The position numbers were made by a program, and so were the translations under genes. A stretch of DNA of 47,982 nucleotides from Candidatus Peregrinibacteria bacterium. Lineage in GTDB: Bacteria; Patescibacteriota; Gracilibacteria; Peribacterales; Peribacteraceae. The DNA is taken from the NCBI GenBank assembly GCA_016196225.1, contig JACPXZ010000024.1, positions 1 to 47,982 of the forward strand, written 5' to 3'. This document shows positions 7,199 through 14,543 of the stretch, piece by piece (within the stretch, counting starts at the first letter, position 1; every line of letters starts with the position of its first letter). A model generated the notes under the pieces. It made no database searches. It had not been told where the DNA came from and saw nothing but the letters and a program-made list of their open reading frames with translations.

Positions 7199-7917
7199 TG
7201 TTCTCGACTCTTCGCCGCATCATTACAGAGCTCGATCTTGAAGAGAAGATCCTCAATGCGGGGGCTTTCCTCGGGATGATCGGCGTTCTCTTCCCGTGGA
7301 TGGGGGGACAGTGGCTGGGGGGGGCATCCGTCATGCATACGGGCTTTGGGTTTTATACGTCATTTTTGGGATTGGCTGTTTTTTTGCTCAATGGTTTTAT
7401 TTTGTTTGTCACGTTAAGTCCGCTGATGGGAGGACCGGCAATCCTTCGGCGGGAGCAATGCAATATTGCGCGGTTGCTTGCCGGAGGTCAGTCGCTGGTA
7501 CTGACTATTGCCGCGCTATCGGTGCTGACGCGCGTTGCGTTTGAGTTTTCTCGCGTGGAGATCCGATTCGGGATCTATATGTCGATGATCGGGAGTTTAA
7601 CGGCAAGTTTGTACGCCTTCCTTAAATTCCAGGAGGAACAACGACGGACGGTGCAATCGTTTTTTCATCATGACGAACCGGTGACAGAAAAACGGAATAT
7701 TGTTCCTGTAACAGAGGTAACGTATCGAGAGCGTCGGGCGGTTATCGAAAGGATAAAAACGGATGCGGTTCGATCCGATCCTGCCGAACCCCTACCTATT
7801 AAAGAAGAAGTACACGTTTCTCCCTCCATTTCAACAGTTCCGGTCATTCCTCATGAGACACCCACTATTCCAAATGCCCCTAAAGTAGAAGAGCATCCGA
7901 TTTTTCGTGGATTATGA
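7198..7917 (+). CDS. Uncharacterised membrane protein with acidic/Pro tail
   Basis: 239 residues. The first 145 carry about four hydrophobic segments (AGAFLGMIGVLFPWMGG, FLGLAVFLLNGFILFVTL, LLAGGQSLVLTIAALSVL, GIYMSMIGSLTASLYAFL). A hydrophilic cytoplasmic-type tail rich in Glu, Arg, Val and Pro follows (RERRAVIERIKTD, then SPSISTVPVIPHETPTIP). The family is not recognised. The stop overlaps the next start (ATGA), so it probably forms a two-gene unit with the 94-residue gene at 7914. The start at 7198 follows a weak TACCGT box by 8 bases and puts the first hydrophobic segment near residue 20. Confidence 0.75.
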   Translation: MFSTLRRIITELDLEEKILNAGAFLGMIGVLFPWMGGQWLGGASVMHTGFGFYTSFLGLAVFLLNGFILFVTLSPLMGGPAILRREQCNIARLLAGGQSLVLTIAALSVLTRVAFEFSRVEIRFGIYMSMIGSLTASLYAFLKFQEEQRRTVQSFFHHDEPVTEKRNIVPVTEVTYRERRAVIERIKTDAVRSDPAEPLPIKEEVHVSPSISTVPVIPHETPTIPNAPKVEEHPIFRGL

Positions 7918-8198
7918 GTCAGCAATACTCCGATGATGATCTGGTGTACATCGATCCCGATGCTCGGGAGGTTATCAAAAAGGTCGAATGGAATGCGAAA
8001 GAGAATCCCCAGTCACTTCCATATACTAAAGAAGAGGGGAGTAAGGGGTCCCATCGACGTCGAAAATTTTTCCCGTGGGGGACCTATCGTTCGATGAAGC
8101 GGATCTTTCATCTCGAAAAGAAAAAGGAGGAAGAGGCTCCCAAAAAAACACTGAAGGATGTTTTTGAAAAGCCACTAGAGGAAACATTCCTTGGATAG
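7914..8198 (+). CDS. Small charged uncharacterised protein
   Basis: 94 residues with no membrane segment: an acidic start (YSDDDLVYIDPDAREVI), then a basic, Lys-rich centre and end (RRRKFFPWGTYRSMKRIF, EKKKEEEAPKKTLKDVFEK). Not recognised. It begins at the ATGA overlapping the stop of the membrane gene, so the two are likely translated together. The alternating charge suggests a partner or RNA-binding role, but nothing in the sequence shows which. Confidence 0.65.
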   Translation: MSQQYSDDDLVYIDPDAREVIKKVEWNAKENPQSLPYTKEEGSKGSHRRRKFFPWGTYRSMKRIFHLEKKKEEEAPKKTLKDVFEKPLEETFLG

Positions 8199-8222
8199 CA
8201 AAAAAAGGGAAGAAAATGGTAT

Positions 8223-8243
8223 AAAGGAATTTATGTTTCCTTT
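8223..8243. terminator. Possible hairpin between convergent genes
   Basis: AAAGGAA (8223-8229) and TTCCTTT (8237-8243) form a 7-bp stem. It lies at the junction of the rightward gene ending at 8198 and the leftward gene ending at 8231. Confidence 0.35.
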
Positions 8244-9829
8244 ACGACGCATGTCCCCCACATCGCCCCAAGGATACTTTCGGTAAAATTGCAGGGGCCA
8301 AAACTTTCACATTCTTTTTTATCACAAACATTGAAGAATCCATCACCGCAGCGCTGACAGGACTTTCGGAAAAAGTCGATTAGGTTTGAAGGGATAGGGA
8401 GAGAAGAGGCGGATGATGAGACGGTTCTTCGTTTGGTGCAGTAGAGCGTACACGTAGCATCGCCCAAAAAATCACAGGCCCCTCCGCCTTTTTCGCAGGC
8501 TTCGGGCGAGATGCAGTTTGGATCACCCCGCACGCACCCAAAACCGGCACATTGGGGACCGTCGAGGAGGCCCCCGATGCACATGGCCCCGGCGTCGCAG
8601 TCCTCGCTCAGGTCATCGGTGATACCATCCCCGCACCAGGCTGTGCGGCAGTACGGCCGGCAGGCGTTGGGGGCATAACTGTTTGCGAGACCATCGTCGC
8701 ATTCTTCATCCGGAGAGTAAAGGATACCGTCTCCGCAGAGATGCGGGAGAACAAATGAGGAAGCCGGTGACGAAATGCTCTGGGGGATGGATGATGATGT
8801 CTTTGATTGGGGTTGAAGAGGAGCGATCGGTCGGGAAGAAGAAGGAGCAGACGTACTCTTCTGTTCTTCCAGACAGAGGAACCACTCTTCCTGCACCGTC
8901 CCGGGCTCAAAACAGGCGCAGAGTGTTTTGGATTGATGGATGTAGGTAAATTTTTGGCTGGTGATACAGATATCTTTTACATCAGAACACTTGGCACAAT
9001 CCGTGGTGGTTGGGATTTTTTTTGTCCCAAGAGCAGAAGAGGTTTGGACGAAGGAGGATGGGGTGGGAGATGGATCGGGAGGAGGAGGGAGGGGAGAAGG
9101 GGTCGGCGAGGGGGAAGCAGCCGGTGCCGGTGCGGGACTTGGAGGAGGAGGGGGGAGGGGAGAAGGAGTTGGCGAGGGGGAAGCAGCCGGTGCCGGTGCG
9201 GGACTTGGAGGAGGAGGGGGGGGAGGGGGAGGGGGAGGGGGAGCTCCTCCTCCGCCACAGTTCGGCGTATCTTCGTTGTGGCAACCACATTGACCGGGTT
9301 CGATTTTGAGAGGGTCAAATGGACACTGATCGATGCAATCCCTAAGACCATCCGCGTCGCTATCGGTAAAATCAGATTCGAAGGAGCAGGTTCCGTTTAT
9401 ACACCAGTCGAATGTGCAGGAATCAAAATCATCACAATCGATATCCCAAAAACATTCTGTATTGCCACTGTCTCCACTGCCGGTATTCCCTCCGGTGTCT
9501 CCAAAAATCGGAGGAGGGGACGGAGAGGTTCCTGAAGATTCGGAGGTGCAGATGTACTGGTCCGAACAAAAGAACGAAAAATTGCAACAGTCGAGCTTAT
9601 TGCTGATATTCCCTTGGGCATCGCAACATGTTCGTGGAGATTGGCAGTTTGCCCCATCCAATCGACAACCAAGATCGCTGCACTGTGGCATCCCCGGGGG
9701 GCAGGGCATCACTTGTCCGACGAGTGTATCTCCGGAGGGTTCTCTGAATATTGGTCCAAGGATGACAGCAAGACTCATCACGATAAATCCACCAATAAAA
9801 CGGTGAATATGAAAAGAAGGGGAGGGCAC
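8231..9829 (-). CDS. Large Cys-rich, Pro-rich surface protein with Myxococcus-type repeats
   Basis: 532 residues from a GTG start with TATCAT 7 bases upstream. It has a signal-like segment at residues 10-27 (FIGGFIVMSLAVILG). Cys clusters follow (CPPGMPQCSDLGC, CCDAQGNISNKLDCC), then an acidic Asp-rich segment resembling thrombospondin type 3 calcium sites (DSDADGLRDCIDQCP). Next comes a long proline linker containing two 22-residue tandem repeats, then CGDG...EECDDG...CGDG...EDCD units of the Myxococcus cysteine-rich/DUF4215 type. Another CGDG stretch lies near the end. Probably secreted and disulfide-stabilised, or cell-surface; no C-terminal anchor is seen. Adhesion or predation-type contact is only a guess. 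It resembles the partial proteins at both window ends. Confidence 0.85.
   Translation of the reverse strand: MPSPSFHIHRFIGGFIVMSLAVILGPIFREPSGDTLVGQVMPCPPGMPQCSDLGCRLDGANCQSPRTCCDAQGNISNKLDCCNFSFFCSDQYICTSESSGTSPSPPPIFGDTGGNTGSGDSGNTECFWDIDCDDFDSCTFDWCINGTCSFESDFTDSDADGLRDCIDQCPFDPLKIEPGQCGCHNEDTPNCGGGGAPPPPPPPPPPPPSPAPAPAASPSPTPSPLPPPPPSPAPAPAASPSPTPSPLPPPPDPSPTPSSFVQTSSALGTKKIPTTTDCAKCSDVKDICITSQKFTYIHQSKTLCACFEPGTVQEEWFLCLEEQKSTSAPSSSRPIAPLQPQSKTSSSIPQSISSPASSFVLPHLCGDGILYSPDEECDDGLANSYAPNACRPYCRTAWCGDGITDDLSEDCDAGAMCIGGLLDGPQCAGFGCVRGDPNCISPEACEKGGGACDFLGDATCTLYCTKRRTVSSSASSLPIPSNLIDFFRKSCQRCGDGFFNVCDKKECESFGPCNFTESILGAMWGTCVVKET
9090..9240. repeat. 66-bp tandem repeat coding for the proline linker
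   Basis: Two nearly identical 66-bp copies (period measured from AAGG at 9097 to AAGG at 9163) followed by a G-rich run on the plus strand. They encode two 22-residue Pro/Ala/Ser units in the surface protein. The plus strand also has runs of G able to form a quadruplex. Confidence 0.8.
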
Positions 9830-9833
9830 GGAG

Positions 9834-9867
9834 AAAATGATAAATGAAAAATGGGAAATGTAAAATA
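9834..9867. repeat. AT-rich family B repeat-like stretch, intergenic
   Basis: Iterated ATGATAAATGAAAAATG-type words like those at 939-973. It contains the TATCAT box (minus strand) that precedes the surface-protein gene. Confidence 0.5.
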
Positions 9868-9893
9868 AAGACGGCTTGTGATAGTCTTACCGT

Positions 9894-10838
9894 ATGACGA
9901 AGTCCGCTTGTCCAATCCCCGAGCATATTTCTCTCAATTATCACTTGTTTCATCGGGCAAAGTGCCCTGATGACCTTCGGCATCTCCTGATCGATATCAG
10001 TCGGGCTGCAAAGTATATTAGCCATGCGATCCAAACAACGGATACGGGACTTACCAAAACCACCAATACCTTTGGAGAGGAGCAACTTAAGTTGGATGTG
10101 TTGAGTGATCGGATCATTCATCAGCACTTGTGCGAAAGTGAGATTGTTGCAAGCTTTGCATCAGAAGAACATGGAGAGCTCATCGAGCTTACGGCAAAAG
10201 CACCCTATACAGTGGTCTTTGACCCGCTCGATGGTTCCTCCCTTGTCGATACCAACTTTGCCATTGGATCAATTTTTGGGGTTTATGAAGGAAAGGATGT
10301 CATAGGGAAGTGTCCGCGAGAACAAGTTGCCGTTCTTTATGTTCTTTATGGTCCGCGGACTGTTCTCGTCTACTGCACCGGAAACGGAGTGCATGAGTTT
10401 ATGTTGAACAGCGTCGGTGAATTTGTGCTGCTTCGGGAATACCTTGGAGTAGGGGATGATGCCAAGAATTTTAGTCCGGGCAATCTCCGCGCGGTCACGG
10501 ATACCGCATCATATCATGATCTCATGAATCAATGGATGGATGAGGCGCTGACACTGCGGTATTCCGGATGCATGGCTGCGGATGTTCATCATATCCTCTC
10601 CAAAGGACAAGGGGTGTTCACCAATATCGGCGGGAATAAGTATCCGCAGGGGAAGCTCCGCCTCGTTTTCGAGTGCGGACCATTTGCATATTTGATCGAG
10701 CAAGCGGGAGGAGCATCATCAGATGGAAGAAACTCACTTCTTGATAAAAAGATTACATCACTCGATCAGCGGACGCCGATCATTGTGGGATCGAAGAATG
10801 AGGTGGAGAGATGTTGTAAGGTGCTTGCAGGAAAGTAG
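9894..10838 (+). CDS. fbp: Fructose-1,6-bisphosphatase class I
   Basis: 314 residues. It hydrolyses fructose-1,6-bisphosphate to fructose-6-phosphate, a gluconeogenic step. Visible: SEEHGE (metal ligands), the signature FDPLDGSSLVDTNFAIGSIFG, the substrate loop near LRYSGCMAADVHHIL, GGNKYPQGKLRLVFEC, and the C-terminal EQAGGASSDG. The usual GSSNID is GSSLVD here, so sedoheptulose-bisphosphatase activity cannot be excluded. Start ATG 9894 has TAGTCT 6 bases upstream. With gap and pgk in the same window, this suggests that hexose phosphates are made from triose phosphates, for example for the glmS wall precursor route. Confidence 0.92.
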   Translation: MTKSACPIPEHISLNYHLFHRAKCPDDLRHLLIDISRAAKYISHAIQTTDTGLTKTTNTFGEEQLKLDVLSDRIIHQHLCESEIVASFASEEHGELIELTAKAPYTVVFDPLDGSSLVDTNFAIGSIFGVYEGKDVIGKCPREQVAVLYVLYGPRTVLVYCTGNGVHEFMLNSVGEFVLLREYLGVGDDAKNFSPGNLRAVTDTASYHDLMNQWMDEALTLRYSGCMAADVHHILSKGQGVFTNIGGNKYPQGKLRLVFECGPFAYLIEQAGGASSDGRNSLLDKKITSLDQRTPIIVGSKNEVERCCKVLAGK

Positions 10839-10889
10839 GTGAACGAAGATACACCACCATACATTTCTGACGCATGCAATCCGGAATAG

Positions 10890-10930
10890 TTGACGGGTGT
10901 ACGTTCATACACTTATTGTTTACTTACTAT
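10890..10930 (+). promoter_or_regulatory. recA upstream region with inverted repeat
   Basis: GTGTA-CGTTCA-TACAC (10897-10912) is a perfect 5-bp inverted repeat directly after TTGACG (10890-10895) and before TACTAT (10925-10930). It is a candidate operator for a repressor at recA. It does not match the classic LexA boxes well, and no lexA is in the window. Confidence 0.35.
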
Positions 10931-10947
10931 TTTTTTCCGATACATTT

Positions 10948-11991
10948 ATGTTGAAGACCCCTTCCTCCACTGTGACCTTACTTTCCGCAAAAGACGAAGC
11001 AATCAAAACTGCGCTCGAACAAATCGAGAAACAATATGGCGAGGGTGCCATCATGACCATGGATGCAGTGTTAACGAAGAATATTGAACGCTTCTCTTCG
11101 GGCTCTCTCTCATTAGATATCGCTCTTGGCGGCGGGATCCCGGAGGGGCGGATCATCGAGATCTTCGGTCCGGAGAGTTCAGGAAAAACCACGCTTGCTC
11201 TCCATGCGATTGCGGAGGTTCAAAAAAAAGGAGGCAAGACGGCATTTATCGACGCCGAACACGCGCTTGATACCCAATACGCGCGGAAAATCGGCGTTAA
11301 GATCGAGGATCTGCTGGTATCCCAGCCGGATAGCGGGGAACAGGCATTGGAGATCACAGAGACTTTAGTACGGTCGGGCGCGCTCAATATCATCGTGATT
11401 GATTCGGTTGCGGCTCTCACCCCTCAGGCGGAAATCGACGGCATGATGGGGGACAGTCATATGGGATTGCAGGCGAGACTGATGAGTCAAGCACTTCGTA
11501 AACTGACGGCGATCGTGAGTAAGACACAGTGCAGTATTATTTTTATCAACCAAATCCGGATGAAGATCGGAGTGATGTTCGGGAATCCCGAAACGACTAC
11601 GGGAGGCAACGCTCTAAAGTTTTATGCTTCTATTCGACTGGATGTTCGTCGTATCGACAAAATTCTTGAGAAAATTGGAGGAGGGGAGGGGGCAAATAGC
11701 CAGGAGATCGTTGGCAACCGAACTCGGGTCAAAGTCGTAAAGAATAAAGTCGCACCACCGTTCCGACAGGCGGAGTTTGATATTCTCTATGATCGCGGAA
11801 TAAGCTTGGAAGGAGATATTCTTGATCTTGGGATCAAATATGGAATTTTGCAAAAATCCGGTGCATATATAAAGTATAACGACGAATCCTTGGGGCAGGG
11901 GAGAGAGCAGGTACGATCGTATCTGATGGAACATCGGGATATTGCTCATAAAATTAACAAGGAGATCCGAAAAAAAGTACTCGAATCTTAA
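10948..11991 (+). CDS. recA: Recombinase RecA
   Basis: 347 residues. It is the ATP-dependent DNA strand-exchange protein for homologous recombination and repair. Visible: Walker [13 protein letters not shown] at about residues 66-77, [18 protein letters not shown], Walker [13 protein letters not shown], loop L1 [20 protein letters not shown], loop L2 [20 protein letters not shown], and the C-terminal domain. Between RRIDKI and the [11 protein letters not shown] motif there is an extra segment of about ten residues ([12 protein letters not shown]) encoded by a G-rich stretch, possibly an old repeat insertion. The ATG at 10948 fits the family N-terminus; upstream in-frame starts would add unlikely residues. 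Confidence 0.98.
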   Translation: MLKTPSSTVTLLSAKDEAIKTALEQIEKQYGEGAIMTMDAVLTKNIERFSSGSLSLDIALGGGIPEGRIIEIFGPESSGKTTLALHAIAEVQKKGGKTAFIDAEHALDTQYARKIGVKIEDLLVSQPDSGEQALEITETLVRSGALNIIVIDSVAALTPQAEIDGMMGDSHMGLQARLMSQALRKLTAIVSKTQCSIIFINQIRMKIGVMFGNPETTTGGNALKFYASIRLDVRRIDKILEKIGGGEGANSQEIVGNRTRVKVVKNKVAPPFRQAEFDILYDRGISLEGDILDLGIKYGILQKSGAYIKYNDESLGQGREQVRSYLMEHRDIAHKINKEIRKKVLES

Positions 11992-12027
11992 TATTTTCCA
12001 CACTGTTTCCACATCTCTTCACCACAG

Positions 12028-12057
12028 TAGAATAGAACCTCTATGAGGACGCAATGA
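12028..12057 (+). other. Possible leaderless mini-ORF upstream of dnaB
   Basis: TAGAAT (12028-12033) is followed after 9 bases by an ATG and a four-codon frame (ATG AGG ACG CAA TGA, 12043-12057). The spacing is the same as for real leaderless genes here. It may be chance. Confidence 0.25.
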
Positions 12058-12100
12058 GATTTTATTGCCCTCCTCTATTCTCCTTCTACAATCGCTGGGC

Positions 12101-13465
12101 ATGCCTCCTCCAACTCCAACACCGCTTCTCCAGGTTCCCCCACATTCTCCCGAGGCGGAACGTACGGTACTCGGGGCACTTCTTCTTGATCCGGAAGCGA
12201 TCATCAAAATATCGGACTTTTTAGAGCCGCAGGATTTTTATGATCCGGTTCATCGTGCGGTATTCCAGGCAATCCATGATCTTTACCAGTCTCACTCGCC
12301 GATTGACTTTGTAACCGTATCGGAAAAACTTGCGGATCATAAAAAAATTCAGGAAATCGGAGGGAGTGCATACCTTGCGGAACTTGCGGCCCTTGTTCCT
12401 ACGTCATCACATGTATATCAGTATGGGCAGATCGTAAAAGTTAAGGCGGTACTGCGCAGTATCATTAACGCGGGGCGAATCATTATGAATCTGGGTCAGG
12501 ATACGGAGCGGTCCGTCCCCGAACTTCTTGATGAGGTGGAAAAAAACGTGTTCCAGATCACCAATAAGTTTCTTAAGGAAAAATTCATCCATATTCGCGA
12601 TATTCTCGACGAACGGTACGAACGCTTTGCGGAAGCACATGATTCGCGGGATCCCAATCCGATCAAGGGGATTGCAACGGGATTTCATGATATAGATATG
12701 AAGCTCTCGGGACTTCAGCCAAGCGATCTCATTGTTATCGCCGGTCGTCCCAGTATGGGGAAGACCGCTTTAGCGCTCAATATTGCACAAAATGCCGCCA
12801 TTCGCTTTGGAAAAACAGTGGGAATCTTTTCATTGGAAATGAGCAAAGAACAACTCGTTGATCGTCTTTTTTCGTCGATGTTGGGCGTGGACTCATGGAA
12901 GCTTCAAAAAGGGAAACTCGACGACAGTGATTTTCAGAATATGGGACCGATTATGGATGAACTCAACAAGGCAAATATGTTTATTGATGATTCCGTTGCG
13001 TCCACCATTCCCGAACTTCGTGCCAAGGCCAGACGACTCCAGATGGAACATGGTCTGGATCTCCTGATTATTGATTACCTGCAACTTATGAGTACGGGGA
13101 ACAGGAACTACGCAGGCAATCGTGTGCAGGAGATATCGGAGATTTCACGTTCCTTAAAACAACTTGGTCGGGAGCTCCATGTGCCCGTCTTGGCCCTTTC
13201 TCAACTATCACGGGCAGTAGAAAGCCGACCGGGAAACGTGCCGCAACTTGCGGATCTTCGGGATTCCGGTTCCATCGAGCAAGATGCGGATATCGTCATG
13301 ATGATATATCGGGAGGATGTTTATGAGGAAGACAGTGATCGACCCGGTATTACCGATTTGTACATTCGCAAACATCGCAATGGTCCGACCGGGCGCATTG
13401 AACTCATGTTCAAAAAAGAGCAGATGCGTTTTTATGACATTGATAAAGTTCATAAAAAGCCATGA
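12101..13465 (+). CDS. dnaB: Replicative DNA helicase DnaB
   Basis: 454 residues. It is the hexameric helicase that unwinds DNA at the replication fork. The N-terminal DnaB domain (PEAERTVLGALLLDPEAI) is followed by a linker and the RecA-like motor. That carries Walker A AGRPSMGKTALAL, FSLEMSKEQL, Walker B LLIIDYLQLM, SQLSRAVESRP and DLRDSGSIEQDAD near the C-terminus. A Pro/Thr-rich start precedes the conserved block. ATG 12101 is preferred because TACAAT lies 8 bases upstream. Its stop overlaps the mraY start (ATGA), linking replication and wall genes in one transcript. Confidence 0.97.
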   Translation: MPPPTPTPLLQVPPHSPEAERTVLGALLLDPEAIIKISDFLEPQDFYDPVHRAVFQAIHDLYQSHSPIDFVTVSEKLADHKKIQEIGGSAYLAELAALVPTSSHVYQYGQIVKVKAVLRSIINAGRIIMNLGQDTERSVPELLDEVEKNVFQITNKFLKEKFIHIRDILDERYERFAEAHDSRDPNPIKGIATGFHDIDMKLSGLQPSDLIVIAGRPSMGKTALALNIAQNAAIRFGKTVGIFSLEMSKEQLVDRLFSSMLGVDSWKLQKGKLDDSDFQNMGPIMDELNKANMFIDDSVASTIPELRAKARRLQMEHGLDLLIIDYLQLMSTGNRNYAGNRVQEISEISRSLKQLGRELHVPVLALSQLSRAVESRPGNVPQLADLRDSGSIEQDADIVMMIYREDVYEEDSDRPGITDLYIRKHRNGPTGRIELMFKKEQMRFYDIDKVHKKP

Positions 13466-14523
13466 ATGAACTTCTCCTCCCCCTGCGTCCGGATATTCCG
13501 CTCATCGCCATACTCGGATATGCCTTTTTTGCTTTTGCGGCAGGCCTTCTTTTCACGCCGTGGTATGTATCGTTTTTACGTCGCAACAGTATCGGGAAAC
13601 AATTGCGGATCGAGACGATCGATGGTCGGGATCCGCATATTTTTCGTACGTACCATAAAGATAAAATGGGAACTCCAACCATGGGGGGAATCCTTATCTG
13701 GGGATCGATGCTGCTCACCGTTCTTTTTTCACGCGTACTATCATTGATGGGATGGGTGGATCATTCGATCTTGCAACGAGGACAGGTCTATCTGCCGCTT
13801 TTTGTATTAGTCACGTTGGGGATGCTGGGGGCGGTGGATGATTACCTTAATGTCCGCGGAATTGGCGCAAAACGGGGATTGGATTTTATGCCGAAGTTTC
13901 TCTTTTTATTGCTCATTGCGGGATTTGGAGCCGTATGGTTTTGGTGGAAGTTAGGATATGACCAAATTCATATTCCATTCCTCGGGCAGTGGATGGTGGG
14001 ATGGTGGTATGTGCCTATTTTTATATTCATCATCATTGCGACGGCGAACGCAGTGAATTTTACCGATGGATTGGATGGACTTGCGGGAGGACTCCTCGTC
14101 ATTGCGTTCGGGTCTTTCGGGATTCTGGCGTATATTCAAGGGTTAGCGATTCTCGCAACATTTTGTGCGGTTGCCGTCGGAGCCATTGCGGCGTTCCTGT
14201 GGCATAACGTTCCTCCTGCGCTCTTCTATATGGGGGATACGGGGTCGCTTGCGCTGGGTGGGACATTGGGGGTCATCGCGCTTATGATCGATGATGCGCT
14301 GGTCCTCCCGTTTGTGGGAGCGGTGTTTGTGATTGAGGCGCTCTCCGTCATTATTCAGCTTTTGAGTAAAAAGTTTCGCGGAGGCAAGAAGGTCTTCTAT
14401 GCTGCACCGATTCATCACCATTTCGAATCGCTCAATTGGGGTGAGAGCAAAGTAACCATGCGTTTGTGGATTGTGGGAGGGTTTGCGGCAGTATTGGGGG
14501 TGGTTATTGGAATTTTTGGATAA
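13462..14523 (+). CDS. mraY: Phospho-N-acetylmuramoyl-pentapeptide transferase MraY
   Basis: 353 residues with about ten membrane helices. It transfers phospho-MurNAc-pentapeptide from UDP to undecaprenyl phosphate, forming lipid I at the inner face of the membrane. Visible: the N-terminal DKMGTPTMGG block, AVDDYLN (catalytic Asp pair), NAVNFTDGLDGLAGG, MGDTGSLALGG, and the HHHFE motif within APIHHHFE. It shows that the organism makes lipid-linked peptidoglycan. Translation is probably coupled to dnaB through the ATGA overlap. It ends 20 bases before the large orphan, which has its own TATAAT box. Confidence 0.97.
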   Translation: MNELLLPLRPDIPLIAILGYAFFAFAAGLLFTPWYVSFLRRNSIGKQLRIETIDGRDPHIFRTYHKDKMGTPTMGGILIWGSMLLTVLFSRVLSLMGWVDHSILQRGQVYLPLFVLVTLGMLGAVDDYLNVRGIGAKRGLDFMPKFLFLLLIAGFGAVWFWWKLGYDQIHIPFLGQWMVGWWYVPIFIFIIIATANAVNFTDGLDGLAGGLLVIAFGSFGILAYIQGLAILATFCAVAVGAIAAFLWHNVPPALFYMGDTGSLALGGTLGVIALMIDDALVLPFVGAVFVIEALSVIIQLLSKKFRGGKKVFYAAPIHHHFESLNWGESKVTMRLWIVGGFAAVLGVVIGIFG

Positions 14524-14543
14524 GGAATATATAATGTCTCGCT

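Noticed and set aside
9090-9240. CRISPR-like array
   Set aside because: Only two contiguous copies with no spacers; it is a coding tandem repeat.
8807-9535. Long Arg/Gly-rich plus-strand frame
   Set aside because: Antisense to the Pro/Cys-rich surface gene; its repeats mirror that gene's proline codons.
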